A stretch of 64,000 nt of DNA from Pelomyxa schiedti (taxonomy: Eukaryota > Evosea > Pelobiontida > Pelomyxidae): the NCBI GenBank assembly GCA_020536535.1, contig JAHLWZ010000173.1, positions 1,212 to 65,211 of the forward strand, in the 5' to 3' direction. This document shows, piece after piece, positions 44,556-58,198 of this stretch. Numbering within the stretch: position 1 is the stretch's first letter; each line of letters begins with the position of its first letter. Below the pieces are notes generated by a model. The model did no database searches and was not told the origin of the DNA. It saw nothing but the letters and a program-made list of their open reading frames with translations. The translations under genes were made by a program, and so were the position numbers.

Positions 44556-47222
44556 ATGTTTGGGGCGGGTGATGACGACAAAGTGCTCCAGGCACGAGCA
44601 GGAGCTCAGTCCAAGCGAGTGGACTACGAGGCAGAGAGAAAGTTCGTGGTTTCTCTCTTTGTTGTTTGTTTTGTGGGCGATCGGTTTTCTTTTTTTTTTT
44701 TCCTTTTTCTTTTTTTGCCCACAAAACAAAAAGGTTGGCTGAAATTCTAGAGCTGTTCCTGAGTGGTGGATATTTCCGAGCTCGTGTTAATGGCATATCT
44801 CCATTTGATAAAGTTAGTTGCTACATCGTTGCTTTTACGGTCCTAAACTTGTTAGATTCTTGGAGGTCTTGCATGGGCTATCAGTGCTTGCAACCAAGAC
44901 GTCGACTTGGATATTTTCCAGGAGAATGCTCCTCTTGGTGTTAAATTGTATCTAATGTTACTTTTGAGATTTTGCTAACGCAGCTCAGACGGCTTGGAGA
45001 AAATATTGTAAGGGCCTTGGTCCGCATGAAGTGTCCACACCAACTTCAGACCTTTCAGATCAAAGGTCTTGATTACATCAACATTTTCCCTGTAGTTCAA
45101 TGGATCATTAAAAAGGTTTGATTGTACCTATCCCAGCTTTGTCTTAGCAATGTGCACAGGTAATGGAAGCGAGAGCTCAAACTGGTGATATTTTTAGACA
45201 GTTCTCAGAATCACAATTCAGGAAGAGTTTTGCTTCCCCCACTGATACAACCCTCAAGCCAACACGGAAGGTTGGCCACCAGCAATGAAATCATGTTAAT
45301 TTCTATATTAGGCTTCTACTGTGTTTATTCAAGGAATTCGCGCCAAAAATAAGCCAACTCGTAAATTCCGTCGTACTAAAAAAGTGGCCCCCACACCGCA
45401 AACAACCCTACTTGAGTATGGTCATATGAAAACTAGGGTACATGGGCCAACTTTTATTTAAAATCTAATTTTTCTTTCACAGGAAACTCGAAGGGCCGAT
45501 GATGAGGAATCCGCTGAAGAGGGGTAAAGCAAGAAAAAGTCCCAACTCGCCCATTTTCACCTTATTACATTAGGCAGAACAGGTCCCAGGAAGAAGAGCA
45601 GATTCAAGAGGCTATGAATTCCCTCAGCTCGATAGAGGGCAGTGGGGACAAGGTTGGTGGAAGTGTGGCTGCCTCTTACATACAAATGTCGGGAGACTTA
45701 CGGGAAGTACGTACTTTTGTAGGTTAAATCAAGATGTAATCTTGTTTAGGCGGCAACGGAATTTGCCAAAGCAGATGTTGTTACTGGAGCAGGCCAGGTC
45801 ATTTCAAGTTTCAAAATGCAGTAAAAATTCTAACAAAAAATGCAGAAAAAAATTGAGGAGAAGTTAGTGGCTTCCAAAACTGCTCAAATACAAAAAGCCA
45901 TACAACTAAAAACCAAGTACAAGAATACAATTTCCCTTTTTAATCTTTAATATGAACATGAATGCAGGCAATTAGCGGCCTTGAAAGAAACGCAGGCAGC
46001 GAAAGATGCTGAGCTACAACAACTTCAGGTCTTGTGTACCCTTAGAAAGACAAACAAGACCCATTAACCTTTACACAGGCACAACTCATTAAGAAACTGA
46101 GACTGAACAAGCGGATTCAAATCGAAATCCAGAAATTAGAACAAATGGAAACTCCTGAGGTTAGCTCTCCTTAACAGCCCGTTTCTCACATTTCATCAGA
46201 ACTCTGCCCAACTGAAAAAATTGAAAGAACTCATCGAGATCCAAGAAACCCTCAAGATACAAGAAGGAAAATTCCGAGCAAACTGCAAACGTCAAATGCA
46301 GCAGCTTAAGGATGAAATTGAACGTGCTCGAAAATCCAAGTAAAGCACGCTTTCGTTGTACTGAAAACTGACCACATGAAACCATCAGCTATGGTGACGA
46401 AGAGGATGTAGAGAGAATGGCCTTGATTGCAGAAACCTGGACACAAGCCTCAACGAAGTTAATGAAACTTAAGCAACTTTCAGCAAAGAAGTCCAGAGTT
46501 CGTTAGAGTCTTCCGCAAATTGAACTAAGGAAACACCCAGGACATTGGAATGACTGAGAGAAAGATTGATGAAGTTCCAAGTAGGCTGGAATTAACAATG
46601 TACCAAAGACAATTCGTTGAACTGTATGATCAGGTACCGTTCCTCATGAAAAGATGCACTACTCACCTGTGACAGGTGTCTGTCAAACTGGCCGAGACCA
46701 AACGTTACTACACCACCTATAACACCCTGGTGGACTCTATTAAATGTTATACAAAGGTTGCGAAACGTCACTTTTTTTTGTTCTCAAATGGTTAAAGGAA
46801 GTGGAAATTCTGGAGCACATACAAGCCAACTACACCGAACTGATGAAAACTAAGACTTCACGGGAAAAATTCATCGAATCCATGGCGTCGATTATCAAGC
46901 AAGTCACTACACAAATTGAGGACGTATGTATTTGCTTGTTACGCCGAGCTCTGCCAACGTGAACCTAACCAACCCCAAGAGAACTGCCAAACTTGCGGCG
47001 GAGAAGGACCACAACTCGAAGCTCACAGAAACACTCAAACAGCTCACAGAAAAGGAGAGGAACTTCTACAAAGCAACACGGGAATTCCAAGAGGTTACCA
47101 CAGCACTCCACTCTCACTTTGCTTGAACTTACCCTTACAAACAGGAGTGTGCCACCAACGATAAACTAGAAGAAGAACTCGCCGCGGCAGCCAAATCACA
47201 TGCCACATCCGAGGATTCCTGA
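44556..47222 (+). CDS. CCDC93: CCDC93 homologue, CCC complex subunit
   Basis: Coiled-coil subunit of the COMMD-CCDC22-CCDC93 complex that works with retriever in endosomal recycling. The start is the ATG at 44556. After a first intron (donor in AGAAA|gttcg, acceptor before TTGGCTGAAATT) it reads [65 protein letters not shown] and [11 protein letters not shown]. This is the conserved N-terminal NDC80-like domain of CCDC93. The rest is charged coiled coil (for example [69 protein letters not shown]). It ends [19 protein letters not shown] with TGA at 47220-47222. About 15 very small exons. The match to the N-terminal signature is strong. Confidence 0.9.
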
Positions 47223-47505
47223 AACCAAACCAACCATTTGTATCACCCAAAAACCAAATTCCAACCTGAATGCATACTCCATAGAACCTAACAAATAACA
47301 AAGTGGTTTCGTACCCCCAAATTTATTGTGTGACAGTCACCTCACCGAGAATGTTCCTTTTTGTGAAAAGCCAAATTTCATCTGTGATGGCTGCCCCAGA
47401 CCTGCATCACCGAAGAACCCGAAACAACAACACCAATTAATGAATTTAAAAAAAATCAAAAAAATCAAAATTTTTGTTTGGGCACCGAAAAACCAATAAA
47501 CGAGG

Positions 47506-50500
47506 ATGTTGAAGCAGGCGTTGTGGAAACACAAAATATGGGACAAGTTCTTTGGGTGGTTTAAGTTCTGCAGATTTTTTGTGATAGGTACAGAACCCAG
47601 ACCTTGTTGAAATGTTTTTCTTCATTGCTGTTTCACAATGCATTAATTGCTTTTTCTCTTCCTTTCTTCTCTTTGGCAACAGGTTTTTGGCTAGTATGTT
47701 TGGGAGTGTCATTGCCTTTTGTGCCGAAGTTCATATCACAGTTAAACGTTATATTCACTGTGCCCGAGGGAAGCCCTTCAGGTTTTTTTGTGATTTCTAA
47801 TTTCTACCTACTCTCGTTTTTAGAAGAATTTCTATCTTAACCACAGTCTAGTTGTGGCAGAGGAAATGCTACATTATAAATACCCAAGTGCACAACCACA
47901 GTCCACCGATTTTCTTTTACTAAGGTGCACTGAAATGGGTGTCATTGATCCACGTTTCATCAATGAAACGACGATCACTCTGTTGGTTGTCCCCAACTTC
48001 TCTTTTTGAGGACTAATATTGACTACAGAATATGCTTGAAAATAGCACCTACACTCAAGGGGACCTGCCAACTGTGGCAGGAGTTTCAGGTATCCTTCAA
48101 TCGCTTGTTGGTTGTGGCCTCACTCCAAGTAGGGTACTACACAGCAATGCAAATGGGTCAACCGAAAGTGGCTTCTTTTTATATTTCTCCAAATGGAAGA
48201 AGCAGCATTATTTCCATGACTGTACATTATGACTGTGAGCACAACAATATTTCTCAGTTGGGGTGGTGGGAGTTGGGAACGTTGAATCTAATTCCTCTCA
48301 GCGGACCCTGACTGTTACGAATTTATAAGGGATCTGAGAAAGCAAGTTGTAAACTGGGATACATGGAATGACACGTACCCCTTTGTTCTGAATAAACTTG
48401 AAATACTCACTCCTAGAGTTTAGGTATGAAATAGAGGTGTTTGGTTACGAGCCTCTAGTGATAGATGTCGAAGATTACTGTGTACGTGACCTGGAGCGTA
48501 TTGAATATGTTGCTCTGCCTCTAGCATTGTTGGTGTTGATGTGTATGCTTAGGTCGATCACCCTGGTAGGATGCCTTGTGTTTCACTGTGTATTGACTTG
48601 GCCTAATTAGCTCCAAGGTTATAATTCCGATTATAAATGTAGCAATATGCACTTGCCTGTCGTTTGCACTGTTGTATCCAATTGCCGCTTTTTCAATGAA
48701 TATATCCGTATTTGGACCACCAATACAGTACGTTTCAGAGCCAGTCCCCTAGTCACTCAAACAACGTGACTTCAGGTTATCGCTGATCATTGCAATGAAC
48801 ATCGATTACTCTCTCTTCATTTTAATGCGCTACAAAGGTTTCTTAATATCCTTCTTTCAAAACTAAAATTAAGCAGAGGAGTTAGCCAATGGCTATGATT
48901 ACGTAACAGCAGTTTCTAATTGCTGGTTTTACTCTGGGCGTGTTGTTCTTACCAGCGGAACGGTGTTAACAATCACGTTTCTTGTATCTATTGGACTTCG
49001 TTTTTCCCACACCCACACCCACACTTTGTAGGGACTGAGCCTGTTTCCTCTGGAATTTGTAGCTGCGATTGGAATTTCAGCGACCGTTGGCCTTGTCTTT
49101 ACGCTTCTTGTTTCCCTCACATTGGTACTTTCCTCTTTTTCCAAGGATTTTTCTGACACCCACTTGGTGAAGACTCCTGCCCTACTTCTGGCCATTCCTT
49201 GTTACAAAGTCCAAGGAATTATTCCTTGTATCAAGTAACTTTCACACAAACAAATAACTGAAGTACTGAACAGTATTAGGAAGTGCCGTAATAACCCGCC
49301 AGCAGATCTTAACACAATTAAAAAGTCCCCATGGTTCAAACTCGCTTCCCTTATTACCAACGTTCCTTGGGCGATCGCTTTTTCTTGCGGAGTTGTATTA
49401 CTCCTAGCTCCCTTCATTGGGACATTGGCTTGTACGTAGTGTTGCTGCCATCTTATTTTACATTGATTACTTTTAGTTTGGTACGTTACTTTGGATGATT
49501 CCCAACTGTATCCCCTTGGAAGTCCTAGTGTAGAGGCCCTGAATGATTTAGAAGAGGATTGGCCTCCAGGTTTGGCTTTCAACTGAGAAGTTTCTCTAAC
49601 GAAAAGAAAAGGCCTTCTCCTTCCCTACCAAGTACTTGGCTGTACAAATACCACGACAGTTTACTCTGAGGGCTACTACAATGTCTCTTCCAAGGTTGTC
49701 TCTGAAATAAGCAAACTTGGTGGCGTAAATTACGAGTTACTTCCATTCTTGTAATTGCAAATCTGATGTCTTCCTCAAGTAATATCCTTGGAATAACCGA
49801 TATTGCGGGTATTCATTTTTCTTGGAGTATAGCTGAAAAACTACTGAGCAATGATACCATCTTTTACGAAGGACCACTGAGTATGTAACAATGAAAAAAT
49901 CGGTGACTGATGCACATCAAGGCGAGGCCTACAGTGCAGTAGTTTCTGGGCTCGTAAATCACGATAGTACTGCGTCATTGATGTACGTTATAACTTCCTT
50001 TGACCCTGTGACGAATATCACAGGTTTCATCTATGTCAACTTTTATCAGCCTGACACTTCATAGATTTTATTGAGGCACTTCGCCCAATTCTGGAAGCTA
50101 ATAGTAACTCTGAGTATTCATTCTATCTCCCTGGAACGCTTCCAGCTGAAATGGACTGTGCTGAAATCACCTTGACGTACCTCCCTTGGCTAATTGTGAT
50201 CACAACAGCTGTGGTGGTTGTAATGCTAATAGTGGTCTTTCGGTCTTTGTTCATCGCTGCGCGAGTCGTTTTGACAATCGGGTAAGCGGTTACCTGTAAT
50301 ATTGCCACTAACTTGCGTAAAAGGCTTACTATAGTCTGGGTAAGTAATTGGCCTCCTGACGAGATTCTTTACAGCCATTCTTCCTTAGGTCTATGGGTTT
50401 AGTTCTGCTGTATTTTCTTCCAACTGGTTCTGGTGGTCTTCTGCTCGATTACAAGACGTTTACGGCATCTATTGGTTAACCCCTGTTTTGACATTCAGTT

Positions 50501-51124
50501 TTATTGGTTTGTTCACTGTGGTCCTCTTTTAAAAATTCTGACAACCTGTAGTTGGTCTGGGGTTGGATTATGGTGAGTGGCTTACAATACTGAGCAAATC
50601 TAAGTTGCGTCACAGATATCTTCTTATTTAGTAGAATTGTTGAGTACAGAGAACAAGGCTTCTCTGATAAACTTTCAGTGCAACTTGGGATGCAAAAAAC
50701 CGGTTCTATAGTGACAGGTTTGAAAGCAGTTACAAATTTTCCTTCCTTAAATTCCACAGTTGCTGGAATCATTATGGCCATAGCATTTGGAGGTTTAATG
50801 CTCGCTTCTACCTGGATTGTTATTGAAATGGGTACTCCAAGCCACTCAACCCGCACAACACATTTTCCCAATAACTCTAAAATAGGATTCCTTGAAGCGT
50901 TTGCGGTACTGGTTGATACTTTCTTAGTGCGTTCTATAGTAGTACCATCCATAGTGTACTTGGCCGGCCCAGTCAATTGGTGGCCAAGAAAGCTGCCTGT
51001 GAAGTACACTACTCTGGACCAGGATGCCTATTTGCTAATTCAAGACGACCCAAATGCACACCTATCCCCTGCTCCCTCAGGCACAAAAAACATTCAGGAA
51101 GAGGAAGACCCATCAAGTTTCTAA
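47506..51124 (+). CDS. MMPL/RND-family membrane transporter-like protein
   Basis: Large membrane protein of the RND superfamily, MMPL type, related to lipid exporters and Patched-like proteins. The start is the ATG at 47506 (MLKQALWKHKIWDKFFGWFK). An intron then leads to GFWLVCLGVSLPFVPKFISQ (first membrane helix) and VIFTVPEGSPSG. A long soluble loop is split over many exons (HSLVVAEEMLHYKYPSAQPQ and onward). The later membrane block includes VVGLDYDIFLFSRIVEYREQ, MQKTGSIVTGLKAV, TVAGIIMAIAFGGLMLAS and FAVLVDTFLVRSIVVPS followed by NWWPRK. GLDYD.FL.SRI.EYR and D.F.VRS..VP...NWWP are MMPL signatures. The cytosolic tail ends EEEDPSSF. Middle exons (48050-50500) are only partly traced; length suggests two membrane halves. 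Cargo unknown. Confidence 0.8.
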
Positions 51125-51407
51125 CTCAACAAAACACCACAGCGCCATGTAAACTACCCCAACTGAGAAACATTCTTTTTTTTTTGGTTTGCACTCCGCG
51201 TGCATTTTCTACAATACACATCTCTTAGCCTGGATCTGCACCTCGCTTTTCAAATTTCTTTTCTAAGTAACGTGAAACCCGACGCGTCGGTTTTGCCTTG
51301 AAAAGCAAACAAAAAAAACAAGGGGCTGAACGGGGCCTTTACACGGAAAATTACCACGAACGACAGTCACCCCCTGAACAAACAAGGGACAACAAGACAA
51401 CAGCACA

Positions 51408-54400
51408 ATGAGCGACGATATTGGCCAAGAAACGAGCACGAGCCTCGGCCCTGATGAAGTCACCAGAGTCACTCACGGTGAAAATGAAAATCCCTATGGT
51501 GTGCCTGCGTCCCTTTCATTCATTCATTCGTTCTTTCTCTCCTTCGAGTATTGAAGATGCTTGTTGTGCAACGAAAAACAAAAACAACAAAGCCAATTGT
51601 GCTTTTTTTGGGGTGTTACTTTTTTGGTTTTGTGGTGAGAGTATTGATGGGTTTTTTTCAGGGGATTCGTATGATCAGAACAACACATACAAGTCACATG
51701 GTGATAATTCTGCGGATTGTGATTGTGCAAATGGAAGTGGGAACTCACCACCTCGAATTTTTTTGGGTTTGAACGTAAATTCCCGTTGTTGGGGATTAAT
51801 TTCTTACAATAGGGGAACCTGATGTATCTTCAGTATCACTTGAGACAATTTACTTTTCACACGCATTTTACACTGAAGATCCGTTCCGGCAGAGTGTAAG
51901 CCATATTTCCAGTCAATGTATAGCTGCTTTCTTGTGAAACGTAACGTAACCATTATATTTAAAAAGTATCCATTGAAATATCTGGAAGCGATTCGGCTAC
52001 TATCACTCAATTTCCTTCCTATTACTTCTATACACATTCTGTGGAAGATGAAATGGCATACAACATCAGTCCTTGGAGGGAAAAACAGCTTGACCCCTAC
52101 TCAAAGAATCCAACTCCACCACACAACCTTTCCATTATGTTGCAACAACTGGAGGATCTTAGTCTTCCTTCCAACTGTGCCATTACCCGCACTGTATACC
52201 AACACTGTGGGTTACCTATATGTCTTGCTGTGGTGAGCACTATATTCACTGCTTTGCCAACTGACACTGACACATAAAGGTACAACTTGAATTTGTGCAA
52301 GAAAATGTCGAAACTTTTCTGTCACGAATTCAACTGCCAGCACTTATACCAACGTTCAAAGCGCAGGACATCACTGCCCTCAGCACTTTGCGACCCATGA
52401 CAACTGCCCACTTCGAGGAAATGCGAATCAGCATAGGGAACCGAATTAAACTTACAAATGCACTTTCTCTACTGCCACAGACACAATCAATACCACCTGT
52501 AAGTCTTCTACATCTTCAGTTACCTTTCACGGATCTTTTTTTTTTGTGCAGACCACAATTGTATTAAAAGATGGAGACATCGATACATTTCTGGGCAGAA
52601 TACAACTTTCTTCGCTGATACCTTCATTTACATCCCAAGACATTACGTCACTGAGTGTTATGAAGGCTTTACAACCAAAAGATTTTACCGATCTCGGCAT
52701 TAGTATCGGAAATCGCATTAAAATTCAAGAGGCACTTGGTTCCGTTGTGATTGCAGACTCACCACCTTCCCCTCCCCATTCACCACCCGTGCTTGCCATG
52801 CCCTCTGCAAGGACACCTTCTCCATCAGCACCTTCCCCGATTAGCCTTGCTTCAGCAACACACTTTATATTATCAGCAACAACTCCGCCAACCACAGCAC
52901 ACGCATTTGTACCATGCGTTACACCTCTTCACTCACGGACCAGAGATGTATCACCTCCTCCAGCAAATATTCCCACCTCTTCAGCCTTCCTTGAATCTTC
53001 ATCAACAGCCTCATGCTCTGCAGCTTCCCCAGGCCAAAATATGGAAAGTGTTATTCTCACAGGCGTTGTTGTCGATTATAGTCGACCTCTCGGGAAGGGC
53101 TCCTTTGGGACAGTTTGGATGGTTCGTACTCACAGTTTTCGACTTTATAATAATTTTTTGCAGGGTACATGGTTTGGGAGCATTGTGGCTGTGAAGCAAG
53201 TCCTCGCCACTAGTGAACTTGTTAAAGAAGTTGACGTTAATCGGTATTGGCACGTTTTCATGTTTCTTCTCTAATTGGTCTTCAGGAGACTGAACCATCC
53301 CAATTGCCTGCGATGTGTGTGCTCTTTAACCTCTTGCAAAAAATAACCTTCCTTAAGACTATGGCGTGTGGTACAACAACAACGTCCCCCACATGGTTCT
53401 AGAGGTTGGTTCCTTCCTTCCTTTTACTATTTCTTTCCTAATTTATTACACAGTTCATGGATGGGGGTGACCTGCATACTTTTTTACGGAACAAGAAGAA
53501 ATCCGGTGGAAGTTTCCTCACCCCAGATCTGCTTCAAATGGCCAGAGATGCTGCCTGTGGAATGATGGCCATGGAAGAACAGCACATTGTTCACCGAGGT
53601 TTCACTTCCAAATCAAAATTTTCTTGTCACCAATTGTTTAGATCTGGCCGCCAGAAATCTACTGGTATCAAAGACTTCAGAGGGATTTGTTGTAAAAGTA
53701 ACCACCCTGATCAAGTGACAGTTCTCAGTATTGTTAGGTCGGAGATTTTGGCCTCTCAAGGCCAACTGTTGACGGGATCTACGAGGCATCAAAAAGCAAA
53801 TTTCCAGTACGCTGGACTGCTCCTGAGTGTGCAGTCGACAAGAAGTTTACTACTATGTCTGATATCTGGAGTTATGCAGTTACTTTATGGGAAATTTTCA
53901 CACACGGAGAGGTAGCTCATTTTCATTGTGCTTTGCCTTTGTATTTATGAGTTACTGTGCAGATACCCTATTCCAACCTCTCCAATGATAAAGTGCTTGC
54001 TGCTATTCAGACAGGCACTAGATTGGTAATGCCCCAGAACTGCCCCTTGGCTGTGTACCACCTCATGAAGCTATGTTGGGACATATCTCCACATCACCGC
54101 CCGACTTTCCGTTCCATCTTCAACACTCTTACAGAGGTTATGGCACAGCTTAAGACTGCCACTACTGTATCACAACTGTGTCCTGGCACTTCCTCCCTGG
54201 ACACAGCCCCCCCAAACCAACTCGCATCATCTTTCAATTCCCAATTGCCAGACCCAACAGTTCGGCAACCGGAATGTAACCAACTTTCAATGTCTTCATC
54301 ACCCGCACTTGCTACATCAACACCTGCACTGGTGTCTCTGTCTACAACAACGACTACAACCTCAACAACAGCTTCTACTCAAGGTACATTCACTGAAAAA

Positions 54401-55443
54401 CAAATTTTCATTACAATTCACCTGCACTTCTTAAAATGACATACCCCACCAGATGTACGAATGGTAGCCAAGTCATCACCTAACATCATGGCCTCGCTCT
54501 CAGACCAACAAAGTCTCTCACAAAGACCTCTTTCCAAATCGATCACCAGTTTGCAACGTCCAACGACAATGTTGGTCACAAAAGATCCACAGTGTGCAAC
54601 TTTAGCAGTTGTAATTATCTCTAAGATTATTCAGATCCTATGCACGGCCAGTGTATCATGTACCATATGTATCAACATCAACAGTACCATCTTTCACCTC
54701 CAGTGGTTCAAGGTTTTTTCTTGTATTTTTCCTTTTTTCCTCAATAAACAATTCAGTTCGAATACAACTCCGACAGATAGTACCCATCCCTTGAGAGAGA
54801 TGGGAAACAAAGAGAGGGACTTATTCAAGTGGGCCCAAGTATATCAAATTCAATTCTTGTACTTTTTGACCTTCACAAGACATCGCGATTCGATCTACTA
54901 GAAAAACTCATCCGAAATGAATTTGGAAATTTAAATCTAGAAGCCCGAACTGAATTGGGCAACACGTTTCTGCATTACCTTGCTGCATTGAGACATATTG
55001 ACGAAAAGGTTAGAATACCTAACGTCCCTCCTCGTCCAACACCCACCCAGAACTTGAACTTTTTGGAGCTTTATTGCGGACACATTTTCCAACTGGGAAA
55101 TGACAAGAAAGAAACACCTCTGCACATTGCCTGCTTAAGCAAAAACAAGGTACTTATACAGTTCCTTGTTAGACAGCACTGTGACCCAGAAGCCAAAACA
55201 GAGTTTGTCCCAAAAACCAAAAACAAATAACTACACTGAACCATTCAAGAACAAACAATTTCGAATACAACATAACCCCACTAACCCAAAAATAGTCAAG
55301 GCCTTACATGCTACGACTATGCACTCCAGGATGAGGCCATTATACAGTATTTGGATTCTGGAGGTGTCACACAACACTGTAGCGTTGACCCATCACGGGC
55401 CGCTACTTTGGGCATAGAGCTCCCACCTCCATTTGCATGTTAA
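51408..55443 (+). CDS. SAM-SAM-tyrosine-kinase-like-ankyrin protein
   Basis: The start is the ATG at 51408 (MSDDIGQETSTSLGPDE). An N-terminal region of unknown fold is followed by two sterile-alpha-motif domains: VETFLSRIQLPALIPTFKAQ...ISIGNRIKLTNAL and IDTFLGRIQLSSLIPSFTSQ...LGISIGNRIKIQEAL. A Pro/Ser linker leads to a kinase domain: PLGKGSFGTVWMGT (Gly loop), SIVAVKQV (Lys), MVLEFMDGGDLHTFLRNKKK, HRDLAARNLLVS (split by a 43-nt intron, 53599-53641), VGDFGLSRP, FPVRWTAPE and SDIWSYAVTLWEIFTHGE. All catalytic residues are present, so it is probably active; the HRDLAARN loop is tyrosine-kinase-like. After a low-complexity linker, ankyrin repeats follow (LGNTFLHYLAALRH, KKETPLHIACLSKNKVLIQF, CYDYALQDEAIIQYLDSGG), ending PPPFAC at 55441-55443. 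Membrane segments are not obvious, so cytosolic signalling is likely. Confidence 0.85.
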
Positions 55444-55584
55444 ATACTATACAAACTGTGCAATGTGTGTAGTGTTGTGTTGTCAATAATTTATCAACAA
55501 GGGAAAACCCTCCCAAAACAATGTTTATTTTTTTCCCCTTCTTTTTGTCTGTACAATGAATTCGAGAGTTTTTTCCTTTTAAGG

Positions 55585-57939
55585 TCATAATACAATAAGT
55601 ACCAGAAATACCCCAGCCACAGCACACAGGTTTAGGGTGACCCTAGAACCAGAGCTAAGTTCATTGGGTTGTGATGAACTGGACTCAAAAGATAGGGATG
55701 AAGATGATTGGGATGAGGATGATTGGGATGAAGACGATTGGGATGAGGATGAGAGTGATTTGGATGAGTATGAAGACCAAAATTGATTTGAGCGGCCTGG
55801 GTGAAGTTTGTCAATACTGATAGGTGACCCACCAATGCCCTGTGGGTCATTGATGTACTTATTGACACTAGCTTGGTCATTGAGCTGAAGAAGTGGTCAG
55901 AGAAGAATGGTGTTTGATAAGGTACCTTGGAATCAACTACTTGTGTGGCATTCGCCAGAATAGAGAGGGCGTCCCCCCCATAAACTAAGGCGCTATTGGT
56001 CACAACTCTTTTTTTCCAAGGAGTCAGGAAAACTCTTCCGCACTGTTAATACCTATAGGAAGCTGACATATTCAGGTCGGCTCCTTGGATTTTTACGTAC
56101 TGCACTCCATAGTGTTGCATGTCGTAGTGCCACCATTCAAAGGTAACTCCGGAAAATTGAAACATTCCGTAAGAGAGTCCAGCAGCTTTCAGTATAACTT
56201 GGTTAACCTACAAATTATTATTTTGTGGATTCGTTTCCATTTGGTAACCTGTTGACCTGTGAGGGTCATTAATATCAAAGTATTTGCGACGGGAAGTACA
56301 TTGTAGGTATCATCCCATGTTACATTACATTCTGCACTAGGTTATCAATTTTTCTTGTGAGACGCAAGTACCTGGGTGAGCACAAGTAATGTCTGCACGA
56401 AAACTACCTGGATTGCAGAATCCCATAGCCACACTGTTGTCTTTGACTGAATTATCCCATAAATCTGCAGCCCAAAGATATGAGTCCGTTATCAAGTCAC
56501 CCTAGATTAAGACATTATCAAACAGAGGAAATCGTACGTAAACAATACCAGAAGAGATTCTCCGGTATAAATTCGTGTGAGATTTATAGCAGTCTGTCCT
56601 ACAATTTGTTCAGTTACAGGTGCAACTTGTTCATTCCAGTATTCGATCTGAGCTGTGACTTCGGGATCCTCCTGGCAGGTCGTGGCATTTATAACATTCA
56701 ACCAACCGGTGATGTGAGTATTGTCTCCATTTAAGTGTACTGAAATCTTTTTTTTTTTTTTTTGTTGCGGTGACGTCAGAGAGTAATCACTATCTTGTTG
56801 TTTTACCTGCCCGACCCAGCGGCCTTTGTCGCCAGTTATACAAATCATAGTATCATCTACAATAAAAGGCTGTTGAAGGGCAAGGTGATCGTGGGCTCCA
56901 ATCATCAGTGGCACTGGTTTGCCAACAGCAGTGAGCTGACCAGCAAGTGATTTAAGTCCCTGAAAGAGGTGAGTAAACGAAATTAATTGAAATTAGAGGC
57001 AACTTGGTAAGTCTTATCACCTGAAACTACGTCATGAAGCCCATCATGGCAAAGTAATAACATAAAGTCACATAGTGGCTTAACTTCATCATAATAGTGC
57101 ATAACAGTCTCAAATAGTTCACGAAACTCCAGACCTATGACTAACATAAGAGTAGGAACTAAAAAGGGCAATGCTGCACCATCAGTAACACCTCTTGCAG
57201 CAATATCGGGGGCTTGTGTTGTTGTTAACCCGATGATACCCACATCAATCCCTGTGAAATGGAAGATTTTGTAAGGAAGGGCCCATGGAGGATGCACCCA
57301 GTTTGATCCATTCAAGATAATATTTGCAGAAAGCCATGGAAATGTTGATTGCGTCACGCGGTCTAGTGTAAAAATGTAAATCATAGTTGGAATGCTGTGA
57401 GAAGCTGCCTTGGAAGGTAGAGGCTCCTTTATCAAGTTCATGGTTACCAATGACAGCGGCATTGTATCCTTCAAGCAAAGCGTCACTACGACCCCGCCCA
57501 AGAAACTAACAAATGTATACCGATTGTATTAAAGATTTCAATTGTACTCTCTCCATATACAAGGGCCGATATAGCGGGCCCACTGAACATAGTATCGCCA
57601 CCATCCAGCAATAAAAGAGGTACCCCAATATTTGCTTTTCTCACTTGCTTTATAAACCAGGCCACTTTGTCCGCCCCTCCTTCTCCCTGTGCATTTCTGG
57701 GCGAGACAATTATAATGGGATTAACGAGCTGGTGAAGAAGAGAAGATGGTGGGGGTAAAAAAAAATTACGCTTCCAGGTTGCCGTGAAAGTCGTTGGTGT
57801 GCAGTATAATGAGATTGGTGCTGTCTGTTTCCGACGAAGAGGAAAGGCTGGCACTGTCAGACTGGGAAAAAGACAGAGACCCAACCACACATGCAACCGC
57901 AAACAGCAGTATTATTACTCCCCCTTCCCATGCTCCCAT
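55585..57939 (-). CDS. 5'-nucleotidase-like metallophosphoesterase, probably GPI-anchored
   Basis: UshA/CD73-type calcineurin-like phosphoesterase. The start is the ATG at 57939 with a signal peptide (MGAWEGGVIILLFAVACVVG). Metal-site motifs in order: ILHTNDFHGNLEA, LLLLDGGDTMFSGP, AAVIGNHELDKG and a later histidine block (LCHDGLHDVV), with GIDVGIIGLTTTQAPDIA between. C-terminal exons are less clear but include QPFIVDDTMICITGDKGRWVG and GESLLVLF. Near the end is a Ser/Gln stalk encoded by a repeat (about 55690-55770). The C-terminus LNLCAVAGVFLVLIVL is a bare hydrophobic tail right after a Ser-rich stretch, typical of a GPI-anchor signal; stop at 55585-55587. Likely a surface or secreted nucleotide phosphatase. 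It converges with the kinase gene, only about 140 bases between stops. Confidence 0.85.
55690..55770. repeat. Short tandem repeat coding a Ser/Gln stalk
   Basis: Imperfect tandem copies of gatgattgggatgaggat-like 15-18-mers on the + strand. In the 5'-nucleotidase frame (minus strand) they encode SSSSQ units just before the predicted anchor signal. Length polymorphism between strains would be expected. Confidence 0.75.
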
Positions 57940-58198
57940 GAGGAACAACTTATTGTCTAACCAAAATGGTTCCAACCCAAAAACCAAAAGTGGCCAAAGG
58001 ATCAAAGATTTTTTTATTGAGCGATTTTCTGTTTCAGAGATGATCACGAGGTTTTCTCAAAGGCCCCACTTCTAAGCATACTGGGGGATTGACATTCCCA
58101 ACTTCAAAAATGATGCACAGGCCATTTATTGTTATGTCGGTTTTGTGAACCTTATTCGAGGGTTTCCACACCCATACTTAGGTGTCACCTAAGGTCCT

